A DNA stretch of 64,000 bases from Sciurus carolinensis (GCF_902686445.1 NC_062215.1:31828750-31892749), one strand, 5' to 3'; counted from the stretch's first letter, positions 32,530-44,294 are shown. The notes: generated by a model from the sequence alone, not told the origin. Numbers and translations are program-made.

Positions 32530-32605
32530 GTAGTTAAGTGACTAGTATTCTGTCTGACCATGATTTTAATTTTAATTTTGATATTTTGGTGGTCTAGGGA
32601 CTGAA
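32530..32605 (-). repeat. Right arm of the inverted repeat
   Basis: Partner of 31,450-31,534. This arm is continuous with a fuller ID head, so it is the likelier source copy. Confidence 0.9.
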
Positions 32606-32638
32606 CCAGGGGTCTCAACAGCCCTAGCCCCAGCTCTG
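32558..32638 (-). mobile_element. ID SINE, diverged
   Basis: T-rich tail, tctagggactgaaccaggg, ccctagccccagctc. Its 3' half lies in the right inverted arm. Confidence 0.7.
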
Positions 32639-32640
32639 TC

Positions 32641-34077
32641 GATCTTTGTGCATGGTTGGGAATGCAGATATTTCTTTTGTAATTAAGAAATGACAATAAC
32701 TACAATGATTTTCTTCATTGGAAAATAAAGTCAGCTGCCACTCTTGGTATTAAACTCAAAAGAAAATTCCATGAGAAAATGAAATATAACTGAATGTCAT
32801 ATCCAGCCGTTGGGCTTGAAGAGATAAATAATCCCACTTGTACTCTAGACAAGGAGAAGGAGAAGAAAAGCAAGAAGGGAAAGAAAGATTAACAGAGCTG
32901 TTTAAGATGGCAATAACCTGGTCATCAGGGGAGAGTTAAACTTTAGTGAAAGTCAAGAAGGAGGTTAATATGTGATATGAGGCTTGGCACAAGAAGCAAG
33001 TGACCTCTTGGCGCTGGAGAACAAGAGTTAGCTGTACAAACAATGTAGATTGAAGACAGCTTGGAAGAAAGTTGCTCAAGCATGTGGCGTGTTGACTGTA
33101 ATTGGAAATCAAATTTGTGGGCACTGGTGCAAGAAGTCAAAGCTGGCTCCAAAGCAAGCTTTGTGCACGTGCCCAGGCTTAACCTTCCTTTCTGAATTCA
33201 GGATCCATCCTGAGCCTTCCTGTTTGGGAGGAGGTTCTCAGGTGCAGAGAAGGGGGCTGTGGAGGCTAGGAACCAAAAGGGTGTGAGAAAAATTTCCCAA
33301 TGAGAAAAGCGACTGTCTGTATAAGGTCAGACTTCTGCAGAACCCCTGGACCAGTCAAGTGGTGTCACAACTAGTTCTTCTTTACTGGGGAAACTTTGTG
33401 TGAAGTTCTCAGGGTGGGGTAGCCTGGATAAAGGCAAGAGTAATTTGTGCTACATCGACTTTAATATACTGGAGGTCTACATTTCCAAGAATTTCCTTCT
33501 CTGTGTGGTGCCAGGTAGGAGGTGAGCAAAAGAGGAATTTGTGTACGATTTGGGAAGTAAGTAGAGGAGAAACTGCAGCCATTACCCTCTGCATGTTGAC
33601 ATGATGAGAAGTGGTTTATAGATAGGTGCAGAGGTGCCCATGGATTCCAGCTTGACCTTGCTCTCTGCTCCTGATCCACCGCTTCTTGCTAATTTATCTT
33701 GATCCTATTTATCAACCGGGTCCCCCAACTCATTGCCAGATGCATGACAGGGATTCACAATGCAGTAGCTACACAGAGTCGGTGGTCCCCCATCACCTCC
33801 CATAAGCCTCGCCTTTGCTACTCCATTTCAGAGGCCGGATGTGCTTAGCTCCTCAGACTGACCCATGAGTGATAGTTTCTCAAATCCCTCCCTTCACCCT
33901 CCTTTCTCCCAGATCCCCCTGCAAATGTGTAGGGTCTCCTTCTGTCATAAGTTCATTATCCCATAAAATGCAGTGATTTGACTTTCCTGAATAACCTCTG
34001 ACTATATTACAAGGGAGTCTGCATAGATCCCTGGGAAATCGACATATCAGAAGCTTCTACCTGCTTACTTGTGGTTT
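32641..34077. other. Unassigned sequence
   Basis: About 1.4 kb with no recognised SINE. The frames 32,936-33,152 (minus), 33,050-33,286 (plus) and 33,409-33,679 (minus) are short and unrecognised. An old LTR or unique sequence is possible. Confidence 0.4.
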
Positions 34078-34100
34078 AAAAAAAAAAAAAAAAAAAAAAG

Positions 34101-34202
34101 GAGGCTGGGGAGATAGCTCAGTTGGTAGAGTGCTTGCCTTGCAAGCACAGGGCCCTGGGTTCAATCCCCAGCACCCCCCCCCCCAAAAAAAAAAAAAAAA
34201 AA
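34101..34202 (+). mobile_element. Simple ID SINE
   Basis: Near-consensus head, then a C10 run and an A run. An A run of about 22 also precedes it at 34,078. Confidence 0.93.
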
Positions 34203-34462
34203 GGGACTGCCTCTGGCTTCTATACTCAATCCATTAATGTGCAGGTGTGACTAGAGACAGGGGTTCAAAATTCTGGGTTTCCTATCTCTGCTCATCTTTT
34301 CCTGTGAGCTTTATTCTTCCCTACATGGGGAAAGGATGGACCAGACTGGCTCACGTGTCCATTGCCAGGACCAATCACAGGCTAGAAGACTGAGTCATTG
34401 TAATTGGTCTAGCCTGGGTCACTTGCCCTTGTGGTTGAGTTTATTATTTAAAGAAAAAATAA

Positions 34463-34672
34463 AGAGCCAGGCAAGTATGCCTGTAATCCTAGTGGCTCAG
34501 GAAGATGAGGATCCTGAGTTCAAAGCCAGCCTCATCAATTTAGCAAGGCCCTAAGCAACTATTGAGACTCTGTCTCAAATTAAATATAAAAAGGGCTGGG
34601 GATGTGGCTCACTGGTTAAGAGCCCCTGGATTCAATACCCGGTACCAAAAAGAAAAAAATAAAGAATATTGA
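34463..34672 (+). mobile_element. B1-ID dimer SINE
   Basis: gccaggcaagtatgcctgt to caatacccggtaccaaa. Confidence 0.88.
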
Positions 34673-34904
34673 AGTGGTCACTGGGAGAATTGTTGTAGGT
34701 CAGGAAGAGGCCTCCACTTCATTTAGTAAAATTAAATTGGACAATTTTGAGCATAACAAAAGCCCTTTCTAGTTTAGGTATCCAAAGAGATCTAGTGGTT
34801 CAAAGACACAAATAAATTGCATGGGCCTTCATAGAATCTGATATTATACTAATATGCTTTGAGAGGTTTTTGCACTTTACTGGAATGCTTACAAACACCA
34901 GATG

Positions 34905-34912
<8 letters not shown>

Positions 34913-34943
<31 letters not shown>

Positions 34944-35124
34944 TGTATTGGGGATTGAACCTAGGGGCACTTTACCTCTGAGCTACATCCCCAGGTCTTT
35001 AAAAAAAAAAAAATTAAGAGAGAGTCCTGCTAGGTTGCTGAGGCTGACCTCCACTTTCAATCCTCCTGATTCAGCCTCTCTTCCAAGTTGCTGTGCTTAC
35101 AGGCATTTGCCACTATGCCTGACT
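34913..35124 (-). mobile_element. B1-ID dimer SINE with (ATT)n tail
   Basis: The inverted tail is a run of nine to ten ATT units (34,913-34,941), then tattggggattgaacc to gccactatgcctga. Confidence 0.88.
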
Positions 35125-35137
35125 TTATGCCTGACTT

Positions 35138-35343
35138 ATTTTTTTTTTAACCAGGGATTGAACACAGGGGTGCTTAACCACTGAGCAACTCCCCCAGTTC
35201 TCTTTAAATATTTTATCTAGAGACTGGGTCTCACTGAGTTGCTTAGAGCCTTGCAGAGTTGTTGAGGCTGGCTTTGAACTTGAGATCCTCTTGCCTCAGC
35301 CTCCCAAACTGCTGGGATTACAGGTGTGTGCCACCGTGCCGGG
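35138..35343 (-). mobile_element. B1-ID dimer SINE
   Basis: ttaaccagggattgaacac to gccaccgtgccggg. Confidence 0.9.
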
Positions 35344-35661
35344 TGAGAAGCTTTTCATATTATATACCACATTCTTTTTCTGGAAATTCCACAAAGGCCC
35401 TGAGAAATCCTGCAGAGAAATTCCTCAGACTTGGGTAAACTTATTTCAAACTTGGAACTACTTACCAAGCAATCATGGAACTACTTACCAAGCAATACCG
35501 TTCGGTCATCTGAGAAACTACTTTTCCAAAGAACACACTTTAAAATTCATGGTCTTGTGAAACAAGTTTAATTAACCCTAGAATTTTCTCAAAGAATCTT
35601 CTCTCTCCTTCACTGTAATCTGTAGAAGATAGACTAGGTAGAACAAGGGCCTATTTGGGTG
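35344..35661. other. Unassigned sequence with a 23-bp tandem pair
   Basis: Two copies of ggaactacttaccaagcaat start at 35,454 and 35,477. Nothing else recognised. Confidence 0.5.
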
Positions 35662-35777
35662 TATTTTTTTTCCTCCTACCCTTTAGCCTCTCTCTCTTTC
35701 TTTGGTGGTGGTGGGGATCAAACCCAGGGCCATACATGCTGAACAAGTGCCCCACCACTGAGTTACACCTCCATCCA
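35662..35777 (-). mobile_element. ID SINE, diverged
   Basis: ggtggggatcaaacccagg to gttacacctccatcc. Confidence 0.8.
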
Positions 35778-35837
35778 AGATCTACTCTTCGGTCTTCAAC
35801 AATAGTTGTCAGCAGCACGTGGTACCCCATAAATGTG

Positions 35838-35919
35838 CATTTTGGAGGTGTTGGGGTTCAAATCCAGGGCCTCACATAAGCCAGGCAAGTGCTCTATCAT
35901 GGAGCTACATCCTCAGCCC
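35838..35919 (-). mobile_element. ID SINE, diverged
   Basis: ggtgttggggttcaaatcc to ctacatcctcagccc. Confidence 0.8.
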
Positions 35920-36001
35920 AATATGTACAGTTTTAATGTGTCAGTTAAATAAAAACCAATAACTTCCAATGGGTTAATGCCAACATTATGATGATGGTGA
36001 T

Positions 36002-36290
36002 ATTGATCTTTTTTTCTTTTAAAAATGTAGAGTCATAGTGGAATCAACATGTACATAGGGTAATAATGTCTGTCTCATTCTACTGTCCTTCCCATCCCCA
36101 CTGCCCATCCGTCCCCTCACTCCCCTCTGCATAATCTAAAGTTCCTTCATTCTTCCCTACCCACCTCCCACTATGGATGAGCATCCGCTTATCAGAGAAA
36201 ACATTCAGCCTTTGTTTTGGGGGGATTGACTTATGTCACTTACCATGATATTCTCTAGTTCATCCATTTATAATTCCAACATTATTAAAA
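36002..36290 (-). mobile_element. Lineage-type L1 3' end, antisense
   Basis: 'gtacatagggtaataatgtc', 'ctgtccttcccatcccc', 'tcagagaaaacattcagcc' are shared with the copies at 39,145 and 42,276. Confidence 0.75.
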
Positions 36291-36643
36291 AAGAAGAAGA
36301 ACCAGATGCCAGAACTACTCAGTTCCTCTGTTCACAAGAGTTCCCCACTAGTCACAGTGGGAAAGAGTTTTTGGGATTCCCATCCATATCTTTTGACTAA
36401 GATGGAGATGACATTTTTTTTTTCTGCTTCTGTTCCTCCTCCTGCTAAACTTCAGCCTATCCACTCTTATGCCATGTTATTTTTCTTACATTGTACAGAA
36501 CCACAGTGTTTATTGAAAACTGTCTTTTCTGCATTCCGGACTGTGTACCCGGGCTACAAATTAAAGTACAACTAAATAAATGGAAATGGGAAAGCTCCCA
36601 AGGAGAGGCCTATTTCATTTAGGGGTAAAAAGTTCTGATGGTG

Positions 36644-36742
36644 GGACTGGGGAGATAGCTCAGTTGGTAGAGTGCTTGCCTTAGCACGCACAAGGCCCTG
36701 GGTTCAATCCCCAGCACCGCAAAAAAAAAAAAAAAAAAAAAA
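36644..36742 (+). mobile_element. Simple ID SINE with target-site duplication, young-looking
   Basis: aaagttctgat on both sides (36,629 and about 36,741), near-consensus head, pure A tail of about 23. Confidence 0.95.
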
Positions 36743-37010
36743 AGTTCTGATTGTGTTAGTTTTCCCTTATATTGCAGTTCTGGATCAGACATGTTTATTG
36801 TGTTACTTGAAAGGAGGATAATGAAGGTCTTCAGTGGGTCTCACCCTGGTGTACATCAAACTTGCTTGTGGAGCTCAGAAAACATGTGGGTTTCCCTGGC
36901 GCCCTCTAAATGAGAAGATCCAGAGAGAGGCTCAAGCAGTAGTATTTTTTTAAAGTTTTGCAATTCATTCTCTGGCATTTATTATTAGGTCTTCTTTTAA
37001 TAAAGAAAAA

Positions 37011-37093
37011 AATTTTTTTTTCAGTGTTGGGTTTGAACCTGGGGCCTTACATGCTTGGCAAGTGCTCTGCCACTGAGCTCCCTTCCCAGCCCT
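37011..37093 (-). mobile_element. ID SINE
   Basis: cagtgttgggtttgaacctg to gctcccttcccagccc. Confidence 0.85.
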
Positions 37094-37179
37094 GGTCAAC
37101 CATTTTTCAGTAAGCCCTTGCCTAAATTTCTTTTCTGATTTTGGTTTAAAATAACACTGAAGAATTGCATGGGTGTATA

Positions 37180-37352
37180 TACAATGGGGATATAACACTG
37201 GGATGCCCTATCACTGAGCTACATCCCTATCCCCTTTTGAAAATTCTGAGATAGGATCTTGCTAAATTGCCGAGGCTGGCCTTGAACTTCTGATCCTCCT
37301 GCCTCAGCCTCCCAAATCACTGGGATTATAGGCATGAACCTCCATGACTGGC
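37180..37352 (-). mobile_element. B1-ID dimer SINE, diverged
   Basis: ggggatataacactgggatg to cctccatgactggc. Confidence 0.82.
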
Positions 37353-37362
37353 TAAAAAAATA

Positions 37363-37566
37363 TATTTTTTGTTGTACCAGAGATTGAACCCAGTTTAACC
37401 ACTGAGCCACATCCCCAGTCCTTTTTTATTTTTCTATTTTAAGGCAGAATCTCACTAAGTTGCTTAAGGCCTTGCTAAGTTGCTGGGACTGGCTTTGAAC
37501 TTGTGATCCTCCTGCTTCAGCCTCCCAAGATGCTGGGATTATATGCGTGCACCATCGCACTCAGCC
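37363..37566 (-). mobile_element. B1-ID dimer SINE
   Basis: ttgtaccagagattgaaccc to accatcgcactcagcc. Confidence 0.88.
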
Positions 37567-37579
37567 TGGATCAATAATT

Positions 37580-37722
37580 TTTTTTTAAAAAATATTTTTT
37601 AAGTTGTCAATGGATCTTTTTTAAAAATTTTATTTGTTTATATGTGGTGCTGAGTATCAAACCCAGTGCCTCACACATGCCAGGCAAGTGTTCTTCTACC
37701 ACTGAGCCACAACCCCAGCCCC
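37580..37722 (-). mobile_element. Long-tail ID SINE
   Basis: Third inverted SINE in a row; tail 'aagttgtcaatggatc', head to ccacaaccccagcccc. Confidence 0.9.
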
Positions 37723-37789
37723 TGGCTAAATAATTTTTTAAAGAAAATTATTTAAGTCCAAACCAACTTTCCAAATACAATCAAATATT

Positions 37790-38180
37790 TTTTTTTTCCA
37801 TGTCTGGCTCTGATCCTTGTTCATATGTAGAGAAAATTTTGAATTTTTTAATTTGTCACTTTGCATTTTATTCTTTTTAAAGTTTTTATACCACCATATA
37901 GTGCCATAACTGTCATTTCAGCAATTGCATAATATTCTAGCAAGTATTTATTTCTATTGTAATTTCGTTAACCATCCTCTTAAAATGGTACATTTAAGCT
38001 GTGACTTTATTTTTAGGTGCCATAGAGGAATTGGCAATAAGGAGCTTGATGTATATGGAGTTTGCTTTCCTTTTGAATCCATACCCTTGGGGACATGTTT
38101 CTGGAAATCTGGTTATTGGGTCAAAGGATATGAATGTCTTTTATGGCTCTTGTTAATGATTACTAAATTGCCTCCCAAAA
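37790..38180 (-). mobile_element. Old L1-like relic, antisense
   Basis: 'ttattgggtcaaaggatatg' and neighbours resemble antisense L1M text. Strongly decayed. Confidence 0.45.
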
Positions 38181-38439
38181 GGTTGAACAAATCCGCAGAG
38201 CCATGTCCTACTCCTTGGTTGCTGAGGTTTCAGGGAGACGCTGGCAGTACCAGATTCAGAACCTGAGTTCTCCCAGGACAGACAGAAGACATGATTCCAA
38301 ATGTACCATTCATGAAACCTCACTTAAAAAAATAGGCAAGAAACTTAATAACAAGAGGGCAGATCATGGTGCTACCTGACCATTTCACCTACCATCACTT
38401 GCACATTTTCTGCATCCTTTCCACTTCTAAAAGAATGTT

Positions 38440-38550
38440 GGGAGGTTAGATCTTACTGGCCCTCATCTGACAGATGAGCAAAGAATGGAAAGAGAGGTCT
38501 AATAACTTGCCCAAGCGAGTCAGTACTGAGACGTGGATTTGAATCCTGTG
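38440..38550 (+). mobile_element. MIR relic
   Basis: 'tctgacagatgagcaaag ... aataacttgcccaag ... gatttgaatcctg'. Confidence 0.75.
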
Positions 38551-38553
38551 AGG

Positions 38554-38717
38554 TTTTGTTTGTTTTGGTACTGGGGATGGAACCTAGGGACACTTAACCA
38601 CTGAGACACATCCCAAGCCCTTTTTTATTATTTTGAGACAGGGCCTCAAAGTTGCCATCCTCCCACCTCAGCCTCCCAAGTTGCTGGGATCACAGGCGTG
38701 CACCACCATGCCGGGCT
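38554..38717 (-). mobile_element. B1-ID dimer SINE, internal deletion
   Basis: ttggtactggggatggaac to ccaccatgccgggc, shorter than usual. Confidence 0.88.
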
Positions 38718-38943
38718 ACTGAACCCTATGTTTTAACACTACTGTATCATGCTGCATTTTACACTGTTGTTTCCTGAAGTAGTTCTAGAATCTCCCTAGT
38801 TAAGATTCCTCCTAAATCATAAATTGGCTGGCAGTGAAGTTTGATACAATAGCTGTGGTAGGTTAAAGAGGCCCAGAGTTGCTTCTCACCTCAAGAGGTG
38901 GAGTCTATTGACCCTCCCCTCAAATCTGAGCTGGTAACTTTTT

Positions 38944-39128
38944 GGGGGGAGGTCTGAGGGATTGAACTCAGGGGTACTTACTTGGCCACCGAGCCACATC
39001 TCCAACCCCATTTCGTATTTTATTTAGAGACAGAGTATCACTGAGTTGCTTATGCCTTGCTTTTGCTGAGGCTGGCTTTGAATTCATGATCCTCCTGCCT
39101 CAGCCTCCCAAGATGCTGATAGTACAGT
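38944..39128 (-). mobile_element. B1-ID dimer SINE with target-site duplication
   Basis: gagctggtaactttt before and gaactggtaactttt after. Confidence 0.9.
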
Positions 39129-39144
39129 GAACTGGTAACTTTTT

Positions 39145-39640
39145 TAAAAAGTTAAGAGTGTATTCTGGTCTATTATATATACATGGAGTATAACTTATTC
39201 TAATTAGGATTCGATTCTTGTGATTGTACACAATGTGGAGTTACATTGGTCATGTATTTGTATATGAGCATAGGAAAGTTATGTCTGATTCATTCCACTA
39301 TCTTTCCTATTCCCACACTCCCTCCCTTCCCTTCATTCCCTTTGTCTAATCAAATGAACTTCTATTCTGTACCCCTCACCTTCATTGTGTGTCAACATCT
39401 GCATATCAGAGAGAACATTTGGCTTTTGGTTTTTTGGGATTGACTTCTTTCACTTTAGCATGATAGTCTCCAGTTGCATCACTTAACAGCAAATGCCATA
39501 ATCTCATTCCTTTATTTTTGACTGAGTAATATTCCATTGTGTATGTATACCACAGTTTCTTTATTCATTCATCTGTTGAAGGGCCCCTAGGTTGGTTCCA
39601 TAGTTAAGCCATGGTGAATCAAGTGGCTATAAACAATGAG
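39145..39640 (-). mobile_element. Lineage-type L1 3' end, antisense
   Basis: Same family as 36,002 and 42,276, then antisense L1 text 'tgagtaatattccattgtg', 'tctttattcattcatctg'. Confidence 0.8.
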
Positions 39641-39651
39641 CTGTGTTGCTG

Positions 39652-39743
39652 TTTTATTTATGTTTTTGCAGTACTGGGGATTGAACCCAGGGCTTTAGTT
39701 GTACTAGATAAGTGCTCTACTCCTGAGCTACACCTCCAGACCT
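39652..39743 (-). mobile_element. ID SINE
   Basis: gcagtactggggattgaac to ctacacctccagacc. Confidence 0.85.
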
Positions 39744-40254
39744 GTGTAGAGACCTAGCAGTATCAGCTTTCACCCTCTTGGAGAGCTATGTAAAGAGGTG
39801 CTCTTTCTAGACAGACTACAGAAAGAAGGAAATGCCTGGCCGCTCCAGCCTTCCTGCCTGGTGCAACTGGGACACTAGACAGGGAGAGTTGTCATCTTAG
39901 ATCTCCATCCCCCAGTTGAATCACCCAGTTGACATGTGGAGCAGAAACAATCGGTCCCTGTTGTTGTTTTAAAAGACATTAAGTGTTGCTGTGGTTTATT
40001 TTAAAACAAAGATAACTGAAGCAACAGAGCTTATTCTGGTGAATGTCAAATTTAAATAAAGAGCAACAGCAAAATGTTCAGTCTCCGCTAACCCTCACAG
40101 GGTTGAATGAAACTCAATGACATTTGCTATCTCTCATGCCACTAGCACTCACTTCCATCACAACTCTGACCCCACTGCACATGACCTTAGCTTATATAAC
40201 ATCTGCCTTCCCTACCAAACTGGCTGTAATTCACTTTGGTAACCACAGCTTCTT
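39744..40254. other. Unassigned sequence
   Basis: Nothing recognised. Confidence 0.4.
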
Positions 40255-40520
40255 ATACAAGTCCTGACACAGAATAGTTGTTTAATGCATAGTTGTTGAA
40301 TGAATTTTGACTCACTCTTGAATGATTGATGAGAGCCCTTGAAAAGGAATAATAGTTGTTTATTGGCTTTGCACTGTACAAAGTATTTTACATGGATTCT
40401 CTTACTTAATTTTCACAATAACCTCATGAGTAGGCCCAGGTTATAGGACTTGTGTGAGGTTACACTCCTGTGGAGCTCCACAGATTTAAATGGGAGCCAT
40501 CTCATGCCTGGGATCTCACT
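40255..40520 (+). mobile_element. Two adjacent MIR relics
   Basis: 'tgacacagaatagttgttta ... gttgaatgaat' (40,262-40,307) and 'cactgtacaaagtattttac ... ataacctcatgag' (40,340-40,520). Confidence 0.7.
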
Positions 40521-40735
40521 TTGCAAAAAGAAAATTTTTATCATGAAACATTGCAATCATACAACTTGACTAGAGAGATAGATGTGGTCCACACCCACCT
40601 GTGTCGTGTTTCCCTAAAGCCTTAACTTTATGTATATTTGCTTCAAATATTTATCATGCTTTTAAGGAAATAAAATATTAAAGAGATTCAGTTGAAGTTC
40701 CCTATGTACTCTTCCAATTGCATGGAATGAGGTGG

Positions 40736-41071
40736 GTGGAGGGTCAAACCTCAAGATCTTCGGGGGTTTTGTTCCAAGACCCACCCCCCCACCGTTACCA
40801 AGATCTATGGATGTTCAACTCTCTTATATGAATTGATGTAGTATTTATGTAGAACCTACTCATATTTCCATCACACTTTAAATGATCTCTAAATTGTTTA
40901 TAATAACTAATTCAGTGTAATTACTTGTTACACTGTATTGTTTAGGAAACAATGACCAGGAAAAAAAAAGTCTGAACATGTTTGGTTATAGACACAATCT
41001 TAAATAATGCTTTCTATCCTTGTTTGGTTGAATCCATGGATACGGATCCTAAATATATGAAGGGTCAACTG
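40736..41071. mobile_element. Tigger/MER2-like DNA transposon relic
   Basis: About 336 bp. 'atctatggatgttcaactc', 'actttaaatgatctctaaat', 'ttgaatccatggatacgg', and an end 'gaagggtcaactgta' that inversely echoes the start 'gagggtcaaac'. Confidence 0.65.
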
Positions 41072-41079
41072 TATGTCCT

Positions 41080-41350
41080 TCCTTTCTCCCTATTCTTGAT
41101 CCCAAGACAACTGCCAGCCTGAGTTTGGTGTTTATAAATCCATGCTTGTTTTTATGTTTTTCAACATATGGATACATTCATAAGCAATGTATCATGGCTT
41201 CTTTAAAACTTTACACAAAAGGACACATACTGTTTGCACCCTTCTGTACCAGAAGTGTCTTTTTCTCACTCAGTAAATATTGTTTTTGAGATTCATCCAT
41301 TTTGATATACATGTAGTTTTTTAATGTTATATAGTATTTCATTATAGAAG
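41080..41350 (-). mobile_element. Old L1-like relic, antisense
   Basis: 'ttgagattcatccattttg' and similar phrases. Strongly decayed. Confidence 0.45.
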
Positions 41351-41374
41351 CATGTCATAATTTAGTAATCCTTG

Positions 41375-41515
41375 CTGATGGATATAGATACATATATATA
41401 GTATATATACAGTAATGTTGCTATTACCACATATATAAATATATACATATATATTGCTATTACTATATATACATATGTGTGTATGTGTGTGTATATATAT
41501 ACATATATGCAGTTA
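41375..41515. repeat. TA/CA-rich microsatellite region
   Basis: Mixed (TATA), (ACATAT) and TGTG units. The Tyr/Ile-rich frames over it are artefacts. Confidence 0.85.
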
Positions 41516-41801
41516 TTACAAGGTTCCAATGGACATTTGTATAGATCTGCAACAGTTTCCATCCAGGGCAGTGCTTACTGGGATATAACATATCAAAATC
41601 TTTTACTTTACTAGATTTTGCCAGATTATCATGCAAAGTAGTTGTACTCATTTTCACTCCCAGATTCCACTCTCTCAAATAGTATGTTTTAGTCTTGATA
41701 TTAGCTCCAGTGTTTTGTAAGTGTTTGTGTTGAACAAGTCTTTGGCAGCAACTGAATGAATGAAGCTGTTGCAACCTGGTACATAAAACCTTAAGAGGTT
41801 T

Positions 41802-41990
41802 CACCTGGGCATGGTGGTGCACACCTGTAATCCCAGCAACTTGGGAGGTCAAAGTAGGAGGATCACAAGTTTGAGGCCAGCCTCAGGAACTTAGCAAAAC
41901 CCTGTCTCAAAAAAAAAAAAAAGTACTGGGGATGTAGTTCAGTGGTAAAGCACCTCAGTGGTAAAGCATTCTCAGTGCAAAAAAGCACTT
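41802..41990 (+). mobile_element. B1-ID dimer SINE with internal duplication
   Basis: The ID half repeats 'cagtggtaaagca' (41,941 and about 41,955). Confidence 0.88.
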
Positions 41991-42275
41991 CAGGAGGTCT
42001 GGGTGGTTGGCAGTAGATTGCGCTATTTCTGTTAGGACTCACTCCCAATGCAGGAATGCATAGGATTGTGCACATGGGCATGTAGCCCAAGGGCAAGCGG
42101 GGGCTGATAGCTAGACTCGGCTCACCATGGTGCCTGCCACAGGGCTGTGCATGTTTGGGGGATGGGACACCTGCTGTCTAATTTGCATAAGGGGCTAGTG
42201 GCAGTCCTGAGTGGAACTCATTAGTCTGTGGGAAACTGGCAAGTCTGATCAAACAGGAGACAGAAACTTAGCAAG

Positions 42276-42455
42276 TTTTTATTTTTTTTATGTATTTATT
42301 TATTTATTATTTTGATTCATTGTACACACATGAGTACAACTTTTTCTGGTTGTACATGAAGTAGAGTCACACCGTTTGTGTACTCATACATGTACATAGG
42401 GTAATGATGTTTGTCTCATCTATTATCTTTCCTCCCCACCCCCTGCCTCCTGAAA
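42276..42455 (-). mobile_element. Lineage-type L1 3' end, antisense
   Basis: 'gtacatagggtaatgatgtt' and 'tatctttcctccccacccc'. Confidence 0.75.
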
Positions 42456-42462
42456 GTTTTTT

Positions 42463-42551
42463 TTTTTTTTTTTTTGCAGTGCTGGGGATTGAACCCAGGG
42501 CCTTGTGCTTGCAAGGCAAGCACTCTACCAACTGAGCTATATCCCCAGCCC
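42463..42551 (-). mobile_element. Simple ID SINE with target-site duplication
   Basis: cctgaaagttttt before (42,449) and after (42,552). Confidence 0.93.
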
Positions 42552-43429
42552 CCTGAAAGTTTTTAAATGAGCCAGAAAATCCTTCAGAGAGATAGCAGCA
42601 GGTATGTGGAAGTTGGAGACAATAGAAATTTGGGGTGCAGGGTTGGAGCTTCCATTTTGCTATGTACTCTGCCCATCGCTCCTGGGAGTGGCTTACCTTG
42701 GCGAAATGTCTCATCTGCAGGGAAGTTCCTATTTCCTTACAATTATCTGAGATTTCTGGATTGCCTGTGGGGCCATGGTGTACAGAAAGATGTTCAAACT
42801 ACCAAAGTAAACACGGCACAGCACACTACACACTTCACACAGAGAGAGCTCGGTGCAGCTTTCTTACAGATTTAAGCGGTCCCAACCTTCATACACAGGC
42901 ACCCAGCATGCTCGGGTGGCTTTTGGGAGGATCCCAACAGTTGGACCAGAAGAAGAGGTCTCCCACAGAATCAAACACAATAGGTAACAATCTCCCACAT
43001 TTAATTGCTTCTCTACTTGGATGAGCTTTGCTGTCACTGAAGGCCCTGGATTGGCTTTGCGTGGACTTTACCCTGCTTGAGGAAGCGTGCAGAGTTCCTT
43101 ATGCTCCATTTTCAAGCTAAACTGCCATTGGAAGAAGCTGGGAAGAGTGGAGGGGCCCTAGGAAATGGCCACCCATACACTGCCAACCACCCATTGAACA
43201 GAACGAGAATTAAGATCATAAATACAGAGCTGACCAATGCCAAGAAGTATGTGGTGGTGATGGTACCAGGGCCTGGGCAGAAGTCATTTGAGGTCCCTTC
43301 ATCAAAGCCACTTGGGTGGGGCTCCTGTTCTGTGCAGTCAAATGGAAGGCAGACAACAGTCCCCTTTATCACCCACTGACAGCCCATTCCCTCTAACCAA
43401 CTGGTGTCTGTGGTTCAAGAAAGAAGGGC
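42552..43429. other. Unassigned sequence
   Basis: Frames of 91-129 codons overlap on both strands (42,567-43,024; 43,077-43,387) with no recognisable protein. No repeat recognised. Confidence 0.4.
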
Positions 43430-43841
43430 ACTGTATTCATTTCCTTGTCCTTCTCTAACAAAGTCCAGTACTACGAATAGGTGGATTACAACAACCTATT
43501 ATTACAACTTAATTATTGCCTCACAGTTCTGGAGAAAAGATGTCCAAAATCAACGTGTCCGCAGGGCCATGCTCCCTGCCACCTGTAGCGAAGCCTCCCT
43601 TGCCTCTTTCTAGCTCCTGGTGGTTTGCTGGCCGTCTTGATGTTCCTTGGCTTGCAGAGACCTCAGTTCAATTCTGCCCTCATCTGATATTCTCTCTATG
43701 TCTCTCTGCCTTCCATCAGTCATGGGCACTGTATTAGAGTGGGGTCTCTTCTTACAAGGTCTTTAGTTATATTGGACTAGAGGCCAGTCTGCTTCACCGT
43801 GCTTCAACATCTGTGACAGTCCTGTACCTATACAAGGACAT

Positions 43842-43876
<35 letters not shown>

Positions 43877-44038
43877 AAGTGCTGGGGATCGAACCCAAGG
43901 CCTTGTGCTTACAAGGCAAGCACTCTACCGATTGAGCTATCTCCCCAGCTCCAAGGACATGTTTTGAGGGAACAGGGATTAGGACTTCAACATATCTGTT
44001 TTTGGGAACACCATTCTTCCCATAGCAGATATATTTCT
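43430..44038 (-). mobile_element. MLT1-like MaLR LTR relic, antisense, split
   Basis: 'cctcacagttctggagaaaag', 'tttagttatattggactag', then after an ID 'ggattaggacttcaacata' and 'cttcccatagca'. Confidence 0.8.
43847..43951 (-). mobile_element. Simple ID SINE with target-site duplication
   Basis: caaggacatgtttt at 43,833 and 43,952. A long T run of about 30. Young-looking. Confidence 0.95.
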
Positions 44039-44057
44039 GTATATAAAACCCACTTCC

Positions 44058-44294
44058 TAGCTGGGTGTAGTAGTGCATGCCTGTAATCCCAGCAGCTTTG
44101 GAGGCTGAGTCAGGATCGCAAGTTCAAAGCCAGTCTCAGAAACTTAGCAAGGCCCTAAGTAAATTAGCAAGACCCTGTCACAAAAACAAACAAACAAAAA
44201 CCAGGGTGGGGATGTGGCTCAGTGGTTAAGCACCCCTGCGTTCAATCCCTGGTAACCCCACCCCCAAATAAAATGAAATGAAATAAAATAAAAC
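44058..44294 (+). mobile_element. B1-ID dimer SINE
   Basis: Two tail microsatellites: AAAC in the linker and AAATG/AAAT at the end. 'cacttcct' and 'tacttcct' flanks. Confidence 0.9.

Noticed and set aside
36644..36742. tRNA-like heads of the ID elements as possible tRNA genes
   Set aside because: Boxes A and B are present, but there is no acceptor stem pairing or mature tRNA end. Dozens of copies with A tails and target duplications make them SINEs.
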